DNA of 44,626 nt. Source: an uncultured Clostridia bacterium. Its GTDB lineage: Bacteria > Bacillota > Clostridia > TANB77 > CAG-508. Under the pieces are notes generated by a model. That model made no database searches, was not told the origin of the DNA, and saw nothing but the letters and a program-made list of their open reading frames with translations. A program made the position numbers and the translations under genes. Below, in pieces: positions 28,073-38,953 of the stretch (positions are counted from its first letter, which is position 1; each line of letters begins with the position of its first letter). The stretch is from the NCBI GenBank assembly GCA_947581895.1, contig CANPWE010000010.1, positions 1-44,626 on the forward strand, read 5' to 3'.

Positions 28073-28783
28073 ATGAATAATCTGGCAGTAGCTGAAGAAA
28101 CGGGATTAATCGAAGTAAAACCTACAAAAAGAGATATCTTATTAAAAAATAAAATTGTACATGTGATAACTATTGTAACTAAAAGATTAATAGATATATG
28201 TGCAGGTTTAATAGGGGCAGTTGTATTAATACCATTAACAATAATTATATATATAATAAAAATAATAGATAATGATAAAGGACCATTATTTTTCTCTCAA
28301 GATAGAATAGGAAAAAATGGTAAATTATTTAAAATGTATAAATTTAGAACCATGGTTATAGGAGCAGATGAGATTCTAGAAAAGATATTACAAGAAGATG
28401 AAGAAGCAAGAAAAGAATATGAAAAAAATAAAAAATTAAAAAATGATCCTAGAATCACAAAAATTGGAAAATTTTTAAGAAGCACAAGTTTAGATGAGTT
28501 TCCTCAATTTATAAACGTTTTAAAAGGAGATATGAGTTTGGTAGGACCTAGACCATATTTACCTAAAGAAGAAGATGATATGGGATATTACTATTACTAT
28601 ATTACAAAATGTAAACCCGGAATAACAGGTTTATGGCAAGTATCTGGAAGGAGTGAACTTTGTTTTGAGGAAAGATTAGAGTTGGATCTAGAATATTATA
28701 GAGAAGATGTAGGAGTATTTAGTGATTTAGGATTAGTTGCGAAAACTGTACAGAAAACATTAAAAAGAGAGGGTGCAATATAA
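28073..28783 (+). CDS. Undecaprenyl-phosphate sugar (priming) transferase
   Basis: KRLIDICAGLIGAVVLIP, FSQDRIGKNGKLFKMYKFRTM, GKFLRSTSLDEFPQFINVLKGDMSLVGPRPYLP, KPGITGLWQVSGRSE. Confidence 0.95.
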   Translation: MNNLAVAEETGLIEVKPTKRDILLKNKIVHVITIVTKRLIDICAGLIGAVVLIPLTIIIYIIKIIDNDKGPLFFSQDRIGKNGKLFKMYKFRTMVIGADEILEKILQEDEEARKEYEKNKKLKNDPRITKIGKFLRSTSLDEFPQFINVLKGDMSLVGPRPYLPKEEDDMGYYYYYITKCKPGITGLWQVSGRSELCFEERLELDLEYYREDVGVFSDLGLVAKTVQKTLKREGAI

Positions 28784-28785
28784 AA

Positions 28786-29913
28786 ATGGCTAAGAAAAAA
28801 ATTGTGCATATTGTTGAGGCTTTTGGAGGTGGAATATTTACATATCTTGTTGAGTTGACTAATTCTTTATGTGATGATTTTGATATTGTAATAGCATATG
28901 CAAAAAGAAAACAAACACCTAAAAATTTCGAAGAATATTTTGACAAAAGAATAAAATTCGTAGAAATAAGAAATTTTACAAGAAGCATAAATCCAATAAA
29001 AGATATAAAAGCAGGTATAGAAATATATAAACTCATAAAAAAAGAAAATCCGGATATTATACATATGCATTCTTCAAAAGCAGGTATAATTGGAAGACTT
29101 GTAATAAAACATAAAACCAAAATAAAAGAAGAAATAGCAGGTACAAAAGAAAATAAAGTAAAAAATAGAAAGCTATTTTATACACCTCATGGATATGCAT
29201 TTTTAAAACAAGATGATTCAAAAATAAAAAGAGCCATATATAAAATGATAGAAAAAATAGTAGCACTCTTAAATAGAAATTGCAAAATAGTAGCATGTTC
29301 AAAAGGAGAATATGAAGAATCATTAAAATTACTTAAAAGTAGTACATATATAAATAATGGAATAAATACGAACAAAATAGATGAATTAGTAGATAAATCG
29401 GTTATCTATAAAACTAATATACATAATTTAAAAATTTGCATAATAGGTAGGATAGGGTATCAAAAAAACCCCCAATTATTTAATAGAATTGCAGAGCAAT
29501 TTCCACATATTCAATTTACATGGATTGGTGATGGAGAATTACGTTCAACTTTGACAAGCAAAAATATAAAAATAATAGGATGGGTGGAAAGAAAAGCAGT
29601 TTTAAATGAGCTAGAAAAAAATGATATTTTTATATTACCATCTTTATGGGAAGGTTTGCCAATAGCACTACTTGAAGCTATGTATTTAAAAAAATTATGT
29701 ATAGTTAGTAATGTTATTGGAAATAAAGATGTTATAGAAAACGGTAGAAATGGTTTTATTTGTGAAAATTTTCAAGATTATATTAACATAATTCAACAAG
29801 TTCAAAATGAAAAGTATAATTTAGATGAAATAGAAGAAAATGCTAATAAGGATATTTTAAAAGAGTATAATATTAAAGTTATGTGTGAAAAGTATGAAAA
29901 AATGTATATGTAA
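28786..29913 (+). CDS. Glycosyltransferase family 1/4
   Basis: GGGIFTYLVELTN, HMHSSKAGIIGRL, LPSLWEGLPIALLEAM. Confidence 0.9.
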   Translation: MAKKKIVHIVEAFGGGIFTYLVELTNSLCDDFDIVIAYAKRKQTPKNFEEYFDKRIKFVEIRNFTRSINPIKDIKAGIEIYKLIKKENPDIIHMHSSKAGIIGRLVIKHKTKIKEEIAGTKENKVKNRKLFYTPHGYAFLKQDDSKIKRAIYKMIEKIVALLNRNCKIVACSKGEYEESLKLLKSSTYINNGINTNKIDELVDKSVIYKTNIHNLKICIIGRIGYQKNPQLFNRIAEQFPHIQFTWIGDGELRSTLTSKNIKIIGWVERKAVLNELEKNDIFILPSLWEGLPIALLEAMYLKKLCIVSNVIGNKDVIENGRNGFICENFQDYINIIQQVQNEKYNLDEIEENANKDILKEYNIKVMCEKYEKMYM

Positions 29914-29990
29914 AAAATATATTAATATAAAGTTGTATAAAAGATGTTTAAGTGAATGATTATCTATAGATATAAAATTAATAATTAATT

Positions 29991-30968
29991 ATGGAGGATT
30001 ATAAAGTGGAAAAAAAGGATGTATCAATACAAATAGTTCGTATTTGTGCAATGTTTTCTATTATTATTTGTCATATTGTACAAGAACTAAATAATAATGC
30101 ATTAGCTATGACTGCACAATTTTTCAATGTTGGAGTATACATATTTTTATTTATATCAGGTTATTTATATGGAAAAAAAGAAATTCATAATAAGGTAAAA
30201 TGGATTATAGATAGAATAATAAAATTAATGATTCCAATATATTTATTTATGATACTACTCTTTGGAATTCATATACTTAAGGGAACATTTGAAGCGAAAT
30301 TTATAATAATATACTTATTTGATTTACAGTATGTATTAGGCAATATAACTGGAGCAGCTCATTTATGGTTTATGACTGTAATTATGATTTGTTATATAAT
30401 AACACCATCATTAGAAAAAATTAGAAAGAAAAATAAATATGCAACACTTAATATAATTGTATTGGTATTGGCTGTGATTAGTACATTAATAAATAAAAAA
30501 TTAGGTCAAACAGTATTTTATGTATTAAGTTACTTATTAGGCTACACATATAGGAATAAAAAGCAAACGTTCAACTTTAAAGTAATTCCACTAACTATTT
30601 TAACAATAATAGCAATTATAATAAGAGTAATTTCTAAAATAAAAATAGATGAAACTTTATTATATGATGTAATAATTGTATCCAGTACACAAATTATTTT
30701 GGGTTTTGGGGTATTTTATATACTTAGACTAATAGTAAGAAAATGTATAACTGAATCAACTAAAGTAATAGAGCACTTAGATTGTATTAGTTTTTATATT
30801 TATATAACTCATTATATGTTTATGGTTGGACCAATAAGGTTAATGTCATTAACAAATAATTTAATTATAAATTCTTTAATTACACTATTAATTTCTTATA
30901 TTACTGCTCTAATACTACAATTCGTGGATAGCAGGATACAAAAACAAATAAAAAAATGGAGGAACTAA
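29991..30968 (+). CDS. Acyltransferase 3 family membrane protein
   Basis: IQIVRICAMFSIIICHIVQ, FNVGVYIFLFISGYLYG, HLWFMTVIMICY. Confidence 0.8.
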   Translation: MEDYKVEKKDVSIQIVRICAMFSIIICHIVQELNNNALAMTAQFFNVGVYIFLFISGYLYGKKEIHNKVKWIIDRIIKLMIPIYLFMILLFGIHILKGTFEAKFIIIYLFDLQYVLGNITGAAHLWFMTVIMICYIITPSLEKIRKKNKYATLNIIVLVLAVISTLINKKLGQTVFYVLSYLLGYTYRNKKQTFNFKVIPLTILTIIAIIIRVISKIKIDETLLYDVIIVSSTQIILGFGVFYILRLIVRKCITESTKVIEHLDCISFYIYITHYMFMVGPIRLMSLTNNLIINSLITLLISYITALILQFVDSRIQKQIKKWRN

Positions 30969-30969
30969 T

Positions 30970-31512
30970 ATGGTATATGAGGTAATAAGTTTGATATTAG
31001 GAATTATAAAGATATATTTATACAAATTGCTAAATTGGAATAAAATATCATTTAAATCAATACCTAAAATGAATAGTACTTTTAAAATAGCTATTAAAAA
31101 TAAGTCAAGGCTAGTAATTGGTAAATGTTTTAGAAGTAGAAGTAATGTCAATTTTAGAATTTATAATGAAGGAATAGTAACAATAGGAAAAAATTGTTTT
31201 TTTAATGATAATTGTTCTATAAACTGTCAAAAAGAAATAACAATTGGAGACAATCTAATTTGTGGTCAAAATGTTATGTTTTTTGATCATGATCATGATT
31301 ATAAGAATAATATAGACAATTATATAAGGGAAAAAATTTTAATAGGTAATAATGTTTGGATAGGAGCTAATTGTACTATTTTAAAAGGAGTTTGCATTGG
31401 AGATAATGTTGTAATAGGAACTGGTACTGTTATAAGGGAAAATATACCATCAAATACTCTAGTATACCAAGAAAAGAAAATAATTACTAAAAAAATAAAG
31501 GAAGGAAAATAA
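30970..31512 (+). CDS. Hexapeptide-repeat (LbH) acyltransferase
   Basis: ITIGDNLICGQNVMFFDHDHDY, ILIGNNVWIGANCTILKGVCIGDNVVIGTGTVI. Confidence 0.9.
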   Translation: MVYEVISLILGIIKIYLYKLLNWNKISFKSIPKMNSTFKIAIKNKSRLVIGKCFRSRSNVNFRIYNEGIVTIGKNCFFNDNCSINCQKEITIGDNLICGQNVMFFDHDHDYKNNIDNYIREKILIGNNVWIGANCTILKGVCIGDNVVIGTGTVIRENIPSNTLVYQEKKIITKKIKEGK

Positions 31513-31514
31513 GT

Positions 31515-32564
31515 ATGATAAAAGTAATGCATTTAATGAGTACACATGCTTTTTCAGGTGCTGAAAATGTAGCTTGTCAAATAATTAATTGTTTTAAAAA
31601 AGATGAAAGTTATAAAATGGTATATGTTTCTGAAATAAAAGAAAATAAAAGTAATTTAGATGATAGAAATATTAAGTATTATGAATTAAATAAATTTAAT
31701 TATAAAAATGTAAAAAAAACTGTAGAAGAGCTAAAACCAGACATAATTCATGCACATGATATTAAAGCAAGTATTATTGCATCATTATTTTCAAAAAAGG
31801 CAAAAGTAATTTCTCATGTTCATGCTAATCACGAAAACATGAGAAAAGCTGGAGCTAAAACAATTATATATAATATATTTTCAAAAAGAATGACAAAAAT
31901 TATTTGGGTATCACAAAGTGCACTAGATAACTATAAATTTAAAAATAATATAATTGATAAATCAATAGTTCTATACAATGTTATTGATTCTAATGAAATT
32001 TATGAAAAAATTAAATTAGATAAAAAAGAATATTCAAATTATGATTTGATTTTTTTAGGAAGGATGACTTTTCAAAAAGATCCAATAAGATTTATTAATT
32101 TAGTAAAAGAAGTTTGTAATAAAAATAAAAAAATAAAAATTGCTATGGTAGGGTCAGGAGAACTTGATGAAGAAGTTAAAAAAATAATAAAAGAAAATAA
32201 ATTAAATGATAATATTGATTTTTTTGGATTTGTTAATAATCCATATAAAATATTATATTCTGCTAACATAATGGTAATGACATCAAGATATGAAGGAACT
32301 CCAATGTCAGCATTAGAGGCATTTAGCTTAGGAAAACCAATAATAGCTACTCCAACTGATGGTTTGGTAAAAATAATTGAAAATAATAAAACTGGATATA
32401 TATCTGATAATGATAATGAAATAATTGATAAGATTATTTTATTAACAAAAGATAAAAATAAATTAAAAGAAATGAGTGAAAATGTTTTAAAGGAATCAGA
32501 GAAAATAAATAATATAGAAAAATATAAAGTAGATATAGAGAGTGTATATGGTCTTAAAAAATGA
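31515..32564 (+). CDS. Glycosyltransferase family 4
   Basis: STHAFSGAENVACQI, IIHAHDIKASI, TSRYEGTPMSALEAFSLGKPIIATPTDGL. Confidence 0.9.
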   Translation: MIKVMHLMSTHAFSGAENVACQIINCFKKDESYKMVYVSEIKENKSNLDDRNIKYYELNKFNYKNVKKTVEELKPDIIHAHDIKASIIASLFSKKAKVISHVHANHENMRKAGAKTIIYNIFSKRMTKIIWVSQSALDNYKFKNNIIDKSIVLYNVIDSNEIYEKIKLDKKEYSNYDLIFLGRMTFQKDPIRFINLVKEVCNKNKKIKIAMVGSGELDEEVKKIIKENKLNDNIDFFGFVNNPYKILYSANIMVMTSRYEGTPMSALEAFSLGKPIIATPTDGLVKIIENNKTGYISDNDNEIIDKIILLTKDKNKLKEMSENVLKESEKINNIEKYKVDIESVYGLKK

Positions 32565-32578
32565 AGGAGATATGAATT

Positions 32579-33685
32579 ATGAAAAGCAGAAGATATGTTA
32601 ATAAAAATACATTATTTGTTTTTGTAATAATTATATGTATTACAGTATTTCTAAAACTTTTTTTATATAAATTAATGCCACTTAAGTATTTTTATGATAG
32701 TTTACATATATTAGGTACAATGAATGGTACAGCTCATGCAGATGGTTCATATTTATATGTTGCTAACATTTTTAATAAAATAAATATCTTTAAATTTTCA
32801 ACCATGGAACAATGGAGTTGGTTTATAACTATTATTTTTTTTCCAATAATAATATATATAATAGATGGCAGGAAAAAATATTCTATATACCAATATATCT
32901 TTATTTCAGCTAATATTATATTATTAGATATTTATGTTTTGGGTTTAAGTAAGGATATTATCCAATTTATATATTTTTTAGTAATATATATTATTCTAAG
33001 TAAAAACTGGAAAAATACTACAAAATTAATATTATCATGTATGGTTCTACTATATGAAGCATTAAATTTTAGAATTTATTATGCTATTATGGCAATGATA
33101 ATGGTAACAATATATTATATATATATAATGTTTATAAAAAATAAAGAAATTAATAAAAGAACAGGATTTAAAATAATTAGTTTATCATTATTGTTTTTCT
33201 TTATTGAAGTGTTTATTGTTCAGTTAATCTCAACAGATAATTATATATCTATTTTACATGCAAGATCAAATGTAAATTTACAAAGAGAGCATGTGACAGA
33301 TACAGTAACAATGATTAAGGACTGGCTTGGAATAAATACGAATTACTTTAAATTTATAGGAAACTATATTATAAATGTTTTTAGAATAATGATACCTATT
33401 GAATTATTGTTTAAAGGTGTAAAATATATACCTTTTATTGTATATCAAATTTTCATAACTTTGCAAATTGTAAAAAGTTGTAAAAAAATGAATGATAAAA
33501 ATATTTTATGGATAATTACTACAATAGCTTTTTTAATGGTTTCAATTATATTTGAACCAGATTTTGGTTCATTCATAAGACATGAATCTGCATTAAGTTT
33601 AATTTTATTGCAGTTAACAAATATAAATTATGAGAAAGGAGAGAATGAACTTGATAAAAATATTGCTAATAGGTATGTCAAATAA
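32579..33685 (+). CDS. Polytopic membrane protein, candidate Wzy-type polymerase
   Basis: About 10 hydrophobic segments, located among glycosyltransferases and upstream of a flippase. Confidence 0.6.
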   Translation: MKSRRYVNKNTLFVFVIIICITVFLKLFLYKLMPLKYFYDSLHILGTMNGTAHADGSYLYVANIFNKINIFKFSTMEQWSWFITIIFFPIIIYIIDGRKKYSIYQYIFISANIILLDIYVLGLSKDIIQFIYFLVIYIILSKNWKNTTKLILSCMVLLYEALNFRIYYAIMAMIMVTIYYIYIMFIKNKEINKRTGFKIISLSLLFFFIEVFIVQLISTDNYISILHARSNVNLQREHVTDTVTMIKDWLGINTNYFKFIGNYIINVFRIMIPIELLFKGVKYIPFIVYQIFITLQIVKSCKKMNDKNILWIITTIAFLMVSIIFEPDFGSFIRHESALSLILLQLTNINYEKGENELDKNIANRYVK

Positions 33686-34739
33686 TTTAGGAGGGATAGA
33701 AACATACTTATATAATTTGGTAAAAAATTCAGATAATAAAAGATATCAATTTGATTTTCTCTTTGCAAATGAAAATGAAATGGCATTAGAAAATGAAATA
33801 AAAGAATTAGGATGTCATATTTATAAAGTAACACCTAGATATATTAATCGAAAGAAGCACATTCAAGAAATACAGGAAATATTTAAAAACAATTATGATT
33901 ACATACATTATAATATAATGAGTTTTAGCTGGTTTGAGCCAATTACAATCGCATCTCAAACAAATTCGAAAATTATTATTCATTCTCATTGTTCTAGAAT
34001 AGATAGAAATGTTAGCTTTAAAACCAGAATGTTACATAAATTAGGAAAATTAAAAATAAGAAATATTTCATATTTAAGAGTAGCCTGTGGTCAAGATGCA
34101 GGAAAATTTATATTCAAAGATAAAAAATTTACAATTTTTAATAATGGTATTGATGTAGAAAAATTTAAATACGATAAAAAGAATAGAAAAGATATAAGAG
34201 AAGAGTTTGGTATAAAAGAGAATGAAACGTTATATGGCTTAGTAGCTGCATTTTTACCAGTAAAAAACCACAATTTTTTAATTGATGTATTTAGGGAGAT
34301 AAATAATATAGATAATAGTAGTAAACTTATTCTTATAGGAGAGGGAAAGTTAAAAAAAGAAATAGAGGAAAAGGTGAGAAATCTTAATATAGATAATAAG
34401 GTAATTTTTACTGGAAAAAGAAAAGATGTTAATAAATTTTATTCTGCAATGGATATATTAATAATGCCTTCATTTTCTGAGGGATTAAGTATGTCATTAA
34501 TAGAAGCACAAGCAAATGGTCTTAAATGTTATACTTCTGACAATATAGATAGAAATTCAAATATTACTGGAAATGTAGAATTTTTATCTCTTGATAAAGG
34601 AGCAGAATTTTGGGCTAAATATATTTATAATTCAAATAATGAAAGAGATGAAAGCATACATAATAAAATGCCATATGATTATAATACAAAAAAAAGTTGT
34701 GAAAAAGTGTATCAATTTTATTTAGATAATTTAAAGTAG
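33645..34739 (+). CDS. Glycosyltransferase family 1/4
   Basis: GMSNNLGGIETYLYNLV, HSHCSRID, LIMPSFSEGLSMSLIEAQANGL; ATG 33645 preceded by aaaggag. Confidence 0.88.
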   Translation: MNLIKILLIGMSNNLGGIETYLYNLVKNSDNKRYQFDFLFANENEMALENEIKELGCHIYKVTPRYINRKKHIQEIQEIFKNNYDYIHYNIMSFSWFEPITIASQTNSKIIIHSHCSRIDRNVSFKTRMLHKLGKLKIRNISYLRVACGQDAGKFIFKDKKFTIFNNGIDVEKFKYDKKNRKDIREEFGIKENETLYGLVAAFLPVKNHNFLIDVFREINNIDNSSKLILIGEGKLKKEIEEKVRNLNIDNKVIFTGKRKDVNKFYSAMDILIMPSFSEGLSMSLIEAQANGLKCYTSDNIDRNSNITGNVEFLSLDKGAEFWAKYIYNSNNERDESIHNKMPYDYNTKKSCEKVYQFYLDNLK

Positions 34740-34750
34740 GTGTAGGAAAG

Positions 34751-35884
34751 ATGTCAAATAAGCCAATTAGGATACTGCAATGTGGAATGACGGATAATTA
34801 TGGTGGAGTGGAAGCATTTATAATGAATGTTTATAGGAACATAGACAAGTCAAAAGTACAATTTGATTTCTTAACATTGCATGATAAAAAAATAGTTTGT
34901 GAAGATGAAATAAAAAAAATGGGTGGAAGAATATTCAAGGTTGAATACTCAAAAAAAGATAACTTAATAAAACATTATACGGCTTTGAATACTTTTTTTA
35001 AACAATATGCTAATGAGTTTGTAGGCATACATATGAATAGCTGTTTTCCAAATTATTCATTGCCATTAAAATATGCAAAAAAGTACAATATAAATATTAG
35101 AATTTTTCATTCACATAATTCAGAAGATATGTATAAGTCTAAATACATTATTGTTGAGTTAATGAAAAAAGTAAAATATTTTTTTGAAAAAAAAATGATA
35201 AAAAAAAGAGCAACTAGCTTACTTGCATGTTCTGATGAAGCTGGCAATTATATGTTTGATAAAAGTGAGTTCAAAGTCATAAAAAATGGCGTAGATCTAG
35301 AAAAATTTAGATATAATGAAAATATAAGAAAAGAGATTAGAAAAGAACTAAATTTAAGGGATGAAATAGTAATTGGATTTGTTGGACGATTGCAATATCA
35401 GAAAAACCCATTATTTGCATTAGAAATAATAAAAAAAATAAATGAAAAGAATACAAATTATAAATTATTGATGGTAGGAAGTGGAATATTAGAAAGTAAG
35501 ATAAAAGAATATATAGAAATTAACAAATTGAATGCAAATGTGATTTTATTAGGACAGAGAAACGATGTATATAAACTATATCAGGCTATGGATATATTTT
35601 TATTACCCTCAAATTTTGAAGGATTAGGAATTGTTTTAATAGAAGCACAAGCAGCAGGATTGAGGTGTATTACATCTGATAATGTTCCATTACTAACAAA
35701 GGTAACAAATAATATATCTTATTATAATTTAGAAGAATTAAATAGTTGGGTAGATTCAATAATTGAAATACCTATTTTGCAAACTAACAGAGAAAAGGCT
35801 TATGAGGAGGTTAATAAAAAAGGATTTGGTATAAGAAATACAATAAAAGAATTAACAGGTATTTACCATGAAGGGAATGAATAA
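34751..35884 (+). CDS. Glycosyltransferase family 1/4, paralogue of the preceding gene
   Basis: GMTDNYGGVEAFIMNVYRN, FHSHNSED, LLPSNFEGLGIVLIEAQAAGL. Confidence 0.9.
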   Translation: MSNKPIRILQCGMTDNYGGVEAFIMNVYRNIDKSKVQFDFLTLHDKKIVCEDEIKKMGGRIFKVEYSKKDNLIKHYTALNTFFKQYANEFVGIHMNSCFPNYSLPLKYAKKYNINIRIFHSHNSEDMYKSKYIIVELMKKVKYFFEKKMIKKRATSLLACSDEAGNYMFDKSEFKVIKNGVDLEKFRYNENIRKEIRKELNLRDEIVIGFVGRLQYQKNPLFALEIIKKINEKNTNYKLLMVGSGILESKIKEYIEINKLNANVILLGQRNDVYKLYQAMDIFLLPSNFEGLGIVLIEAQAAGLRCITSDNVPLLTKVTNNISYYNLEELNSWVDSIIEIPILQTNREKAYEEVNKKGFGIRNTIKELTGIYHEGNE

Positions 35885-35889
35885 ATAAG

Positions 35890-36870
35890 ATGGAAAAAAA
35901 TAAACTAACAGTTATAGTTCCAGTATATAATGTTGTGCAATATCTAGATAAATGTATTAAATCAATTGTTAAGCAGTCGTATAAAAATTTGGAGATAATA
36001 CTAGTTGATGATGGCTCAACTGATAATAGCAGTAAAATATGTGATGAATGGGCAGAAAGAGACGAAAGAATAGTAGTAATTCATAAAAAAAATGGAGGCT
36101 TAAGCGATGCAAGAAATTATGGTATTAGTAAAGCTACTGGAGACTATATAACATTTGTTGATAGTGATGATCAATTAGATGAAAAAATATATGAAGATAT
36201 TTTAGCTAAGATGATATTAAATAAAAATGACATTGGATGTTTTAATTATTGCAGAATTGATGCAAATGATAATATTATTGAAAAGAATGATACGATATTT
36301 GAAAAACAATATAGTGATGATAGTAAATACATAATGTTGAATTTTGGAAATCTATATACTTATGCAGTTGTAGCATGGAATAAAATATATAGAAAAGAAG
36401 TATTTGAGAATCTTTATTATCCTTTTGGAAAAACTAATGAAGATGAATTTATTATACATAAAATATTACATAAAATTAATAATATAGGAGTTTATAATAA
36501 TTTTGGATATAAATACCGAATAAGAAGTAATTCCATTACAAATTCTTATAATAAAAACAGATTAGATGTCATAGAAGCTTTAGAAAATAGATTGAAATTT
36601 ATAACTGAAAAAAAATTACCTAATTATTTTTTTCAACAAACATTAAATATTTACTTATATAGTATAATTCAACATTTTAGAAAAATAGAAAAGTATTATA
36701 CAGAAAATGACAAAAAAATTATTGAGAAAGAATTGGCTACTAAATTTAAATATAATATTAATAAGCTTAATGAAAAAAATATTAGAATTCAAAATAGAAT
36801 TAAATTTTTTATTTTTAAAGTGAATCCAGTAATCAGTGTAAAAATATTGAATTTATTTTCAGAAATTTAA
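35890..36870 (+). CDS. Glycosyltransferase family 2
   Basis: LTVIVPVYNVVQYLDKCIKSIVKQSYKNLEIILVDDGSTDNS, FVDSDDQLD. Confidence 0.95.
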   Translation: MEKNKLTVIVPVYNVVQYLDKCIKSIVKQSYKNLEIILVDDGSTDNSSKICDEWAERDERIVVIHKKNGGLSDARNYGISKATGDYITFVDSDDQLDEKIYEDILAKMILNKNDIGCFNYCRIDANDNIIEKNDTIFEKQYSDDSKYIMLNFGNLYTYAVVAWNKIYRKEVFENLYYPFGKTNEDEFIIHKILHKINNIGVYNNFGYKYRIRSNSITNSYNKNRLDVIEALENRLKFITEKKLPNYFFQQTLNIYLYSIIQHFRKIEKYYTENDKKIIEKELATKFKYNINKLNEKNIRIQNRIKFFIFKVNPVISVKILNLFSEI

Positions 36871-36887
36871 AGAAAGGAAGCTATGTT

Positions 36888-37829
36888 ATGGAGAAAAATA
36901 TAGAAGATACTATAAGTGTTATTGTACCAGTATACAATGCAAAAGAATTTTTAGAGGAATGTGTATCATCTATTATTCAACAATCATATACAAACCTAGA
37001 CATAATACTTGTTGATGATGGTTCAACTGATGGTAGTGGAGAATTATGTGAATCATTAAAAAAAAAAGATTCACGAATTAAAGTAATTCACAAAGAAAAT
37101 GGTGGTGTATCATCTGCAAGAAATAAAGGTTTAAGTATAGCTACTGGTAACTTTATTGGTTTTGTTGATAGTGATGATGTGTGTAAAAATGATATGTATG
37201 AAAAAATGATTAATATTTTTAAAAACGATGATTCTGTAGATTTTTGTTATTGTGATATTTTTCAAGACAAAAAGGTAGTTTCTCAAGGAAGGAAAGGAAT
37301 AATAGATAAAGAATCCAAATTAAAATTAATATTCCCATTTGGAGCATCTGTATGGAATGGATTATTCAAAAGAGAAAAACTAAAAAATATATATTTTGAT
37401 GAACGTTTTTTTTATGGTGAAGATTTGCTTTTTTTAGTAAAATATCTAAAACATATTGATGGTAATATATTTCATTTGGATTGTCCATTATATGTATATA
37501 AAACAAATAATAGTAGTATTACTAATCAGAAAGGTAGAGAAAAATTAAATAATATATATAAAAATTATATTTTAGCTACTAAAGAATCGTATAATGAGTT
37601 AAAAGATAGTGCAATTTATGAGGATATATACTCAAAAAAATATATTGACTTGATTTATCATGTATGTCAAAAATTAAAAGATATAAATTTTAAAAATATA
37701 ATATATGAAGAGTTAGGTGGATTAAAAGTTTACTTTACTACAAAACACAAAATATATTATTATTTTATCAAAATTAATATTAATAACTTGTATTATTTAT
37801 ATAAATTATTAAGAAAAAATGAGGAGTGA
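36888..37829 (+). CDS. Glycosyltransferase family 2
   Basis: ISVIVPVYNAKEFLEECVSSI, ILVDDGSTDGSGELCE, FVDSDDVCKNDMYEKM. Confidence 0.95.
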   Translation: MEKNIEDTISVIVPVYNAKEFLEECVSSIIQQSYTNLDIILVDDGSTDGSGELCESLKKKDSRIKVIHKENGGVSSARNKGLSIATGNFIGFVDSDDVCKNDMYEKMINIFKNDDSVDFCYCDIFQDKKVVSQGRKGIIDKESKLKLIFPFGASVWNGLFKREKLKNIYFDERFFYGEDLLFLVKYLKHIDGNIFHLDCPLYVYKTNNSSITNQKGREKLNNIYKNYILATKESYNELKDSAIYEDIYSKKYIDLIYHVCQKLKDINFKNIIYEELGGLKVYFTTKHKIYYYFIKININNLYYLYKLLRKNEE

Positions 37830-37833
37830 AAAT

Positions 37834-38952
37834 ATGAAGAATATAATTATTGTTACTTTTAATAAGGCACGCAATTTTGGAGCAATGTTGCAGGAATTTG
37901 CACTTCAGGAAATTATTGCAAAAAAAAATTATAGTGTTAAAGTTTTAAATTATGTAGATAAAAATATAAAATCTGCGTATAAAATAATTAAAATTGAGAA
38001 AACAAATTTAAAAAAATTCATTAAATCTTTTGCTAGTTCGGTAATATTTTTATTAGCAAATATTAAAAGATATAAATCGTTTAATAATTTTGAAAAAAAT
38101 AATATTAAATTAACTCAAGAGTACAGTGAAAATGAAATAAAGAAAATTGAAGGACTTGCAGATGTCTATATAACAGGAAGTGATCAAGTTTGGAATTGCA
38201 ATATTACAAATGGGTTATCAGATGTGTATTGTTTAAATTTTGATTCAAAAAATAAAAAGAAAATATCATATGCTGCAAGTATTGGTAATAGTAAAATTGA
38301 AAACAATTTTAAAGAAATTTATAAAGAAAAAATATCAAAGCTTGACGAGATATCTGTTAGAGAGGAAACTGCACAAAAAGAGTTAGAAAATCTTATTATA
38401 AATAGAAAGATAACAGTAGTTTTGGATCCGACACTCTTATTAACAAAAGAAGAATGGAATCAAAAAACAAAAAATATGAAACAGGAAAAAGAAAAGTATA
38501 TTTTAGCATATGATTTAGTTGAGGAAAATGAAGATTATAGGAGAATAGTTGAAACTTTATCTGAAAAGACCGGATTAAAAGTTATTCATTTTGAAAAAAG
38601 AAATAGATTTAAATGTAAAATTTTAAGAAGTGCTTATAGTGATGGACCATTAGAATTTGTTAATCTTATAAAAAATGCAGAGTATACCGTAGTAACATCA
38701 TTTCATGGAACAGTATTTTCCATATTATTAAATAAAAAAACTTGGATTATACCACCCAAAAAAACAGGTAGTAGAGTAATAGATTTATTAAATAAAGTAG
38801 GGCTAAACAATAGAATAATTTATTCTTTAGATGAATTTAATCATAAAAATTATGATGAAAATATTGATTACAGTTCTGTAAATAATATATTAGATGTAGA
38901 GCGAAAGAAGTCAATAGAATGGCTATATAATGCAATAGAAAAAGGAGTATAA
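37834..38952 (+). CDS. Polysaccharide pyruvyl transferase family protein
   Basis: NFGAMLQEFALQEII, YITGSDQVWN, VVTSFHGTVFSILLNK; ATG 37834 likely start. Confidence 0.88.
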   Translation: MKNIIIVTFNKARNFGAMLQEFALQEIIAKKNYSVKVLNYVDKNIKSAYKIIKIEKTNLKKFIKSFASSVIFLLANIKRYKSFNNFEKNNIKLTQEYSENEIKKIEGLADVYITGSDQVWNCNITNGLSDVYCLNFDSKNKKKISYAASIGNSKIENNFKEIYKEKISKLDEISVREETAQKELENLIINRKITVVLDPTLLLTKEEWNQKTKNMKQEKEKYILAYDLVEENEDYRRIVETLSEKTGLKVIHFEKRNRFKCKILRSAYSDGPLEFVNLIKNAEYTVVTSFHGTVFSILLNKKTWIIPPKKTGSRVIDLLNKVGLNNRIIYSLDEFNHKNYDENIDYSSVNNILDVERKKSIEWLYNAIEKGV

Positions 38953-38953
38953 A

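Noticed and set aside
28719-29375. Antisense ORFs in the EPS locus (28719-29120, 29057-29323, 29187-29375 and similar)
   Set aside because: Hydrophobic low-complexity translations opposite clear glycosyltransferase genes; expected by-products of AT-rich coding.
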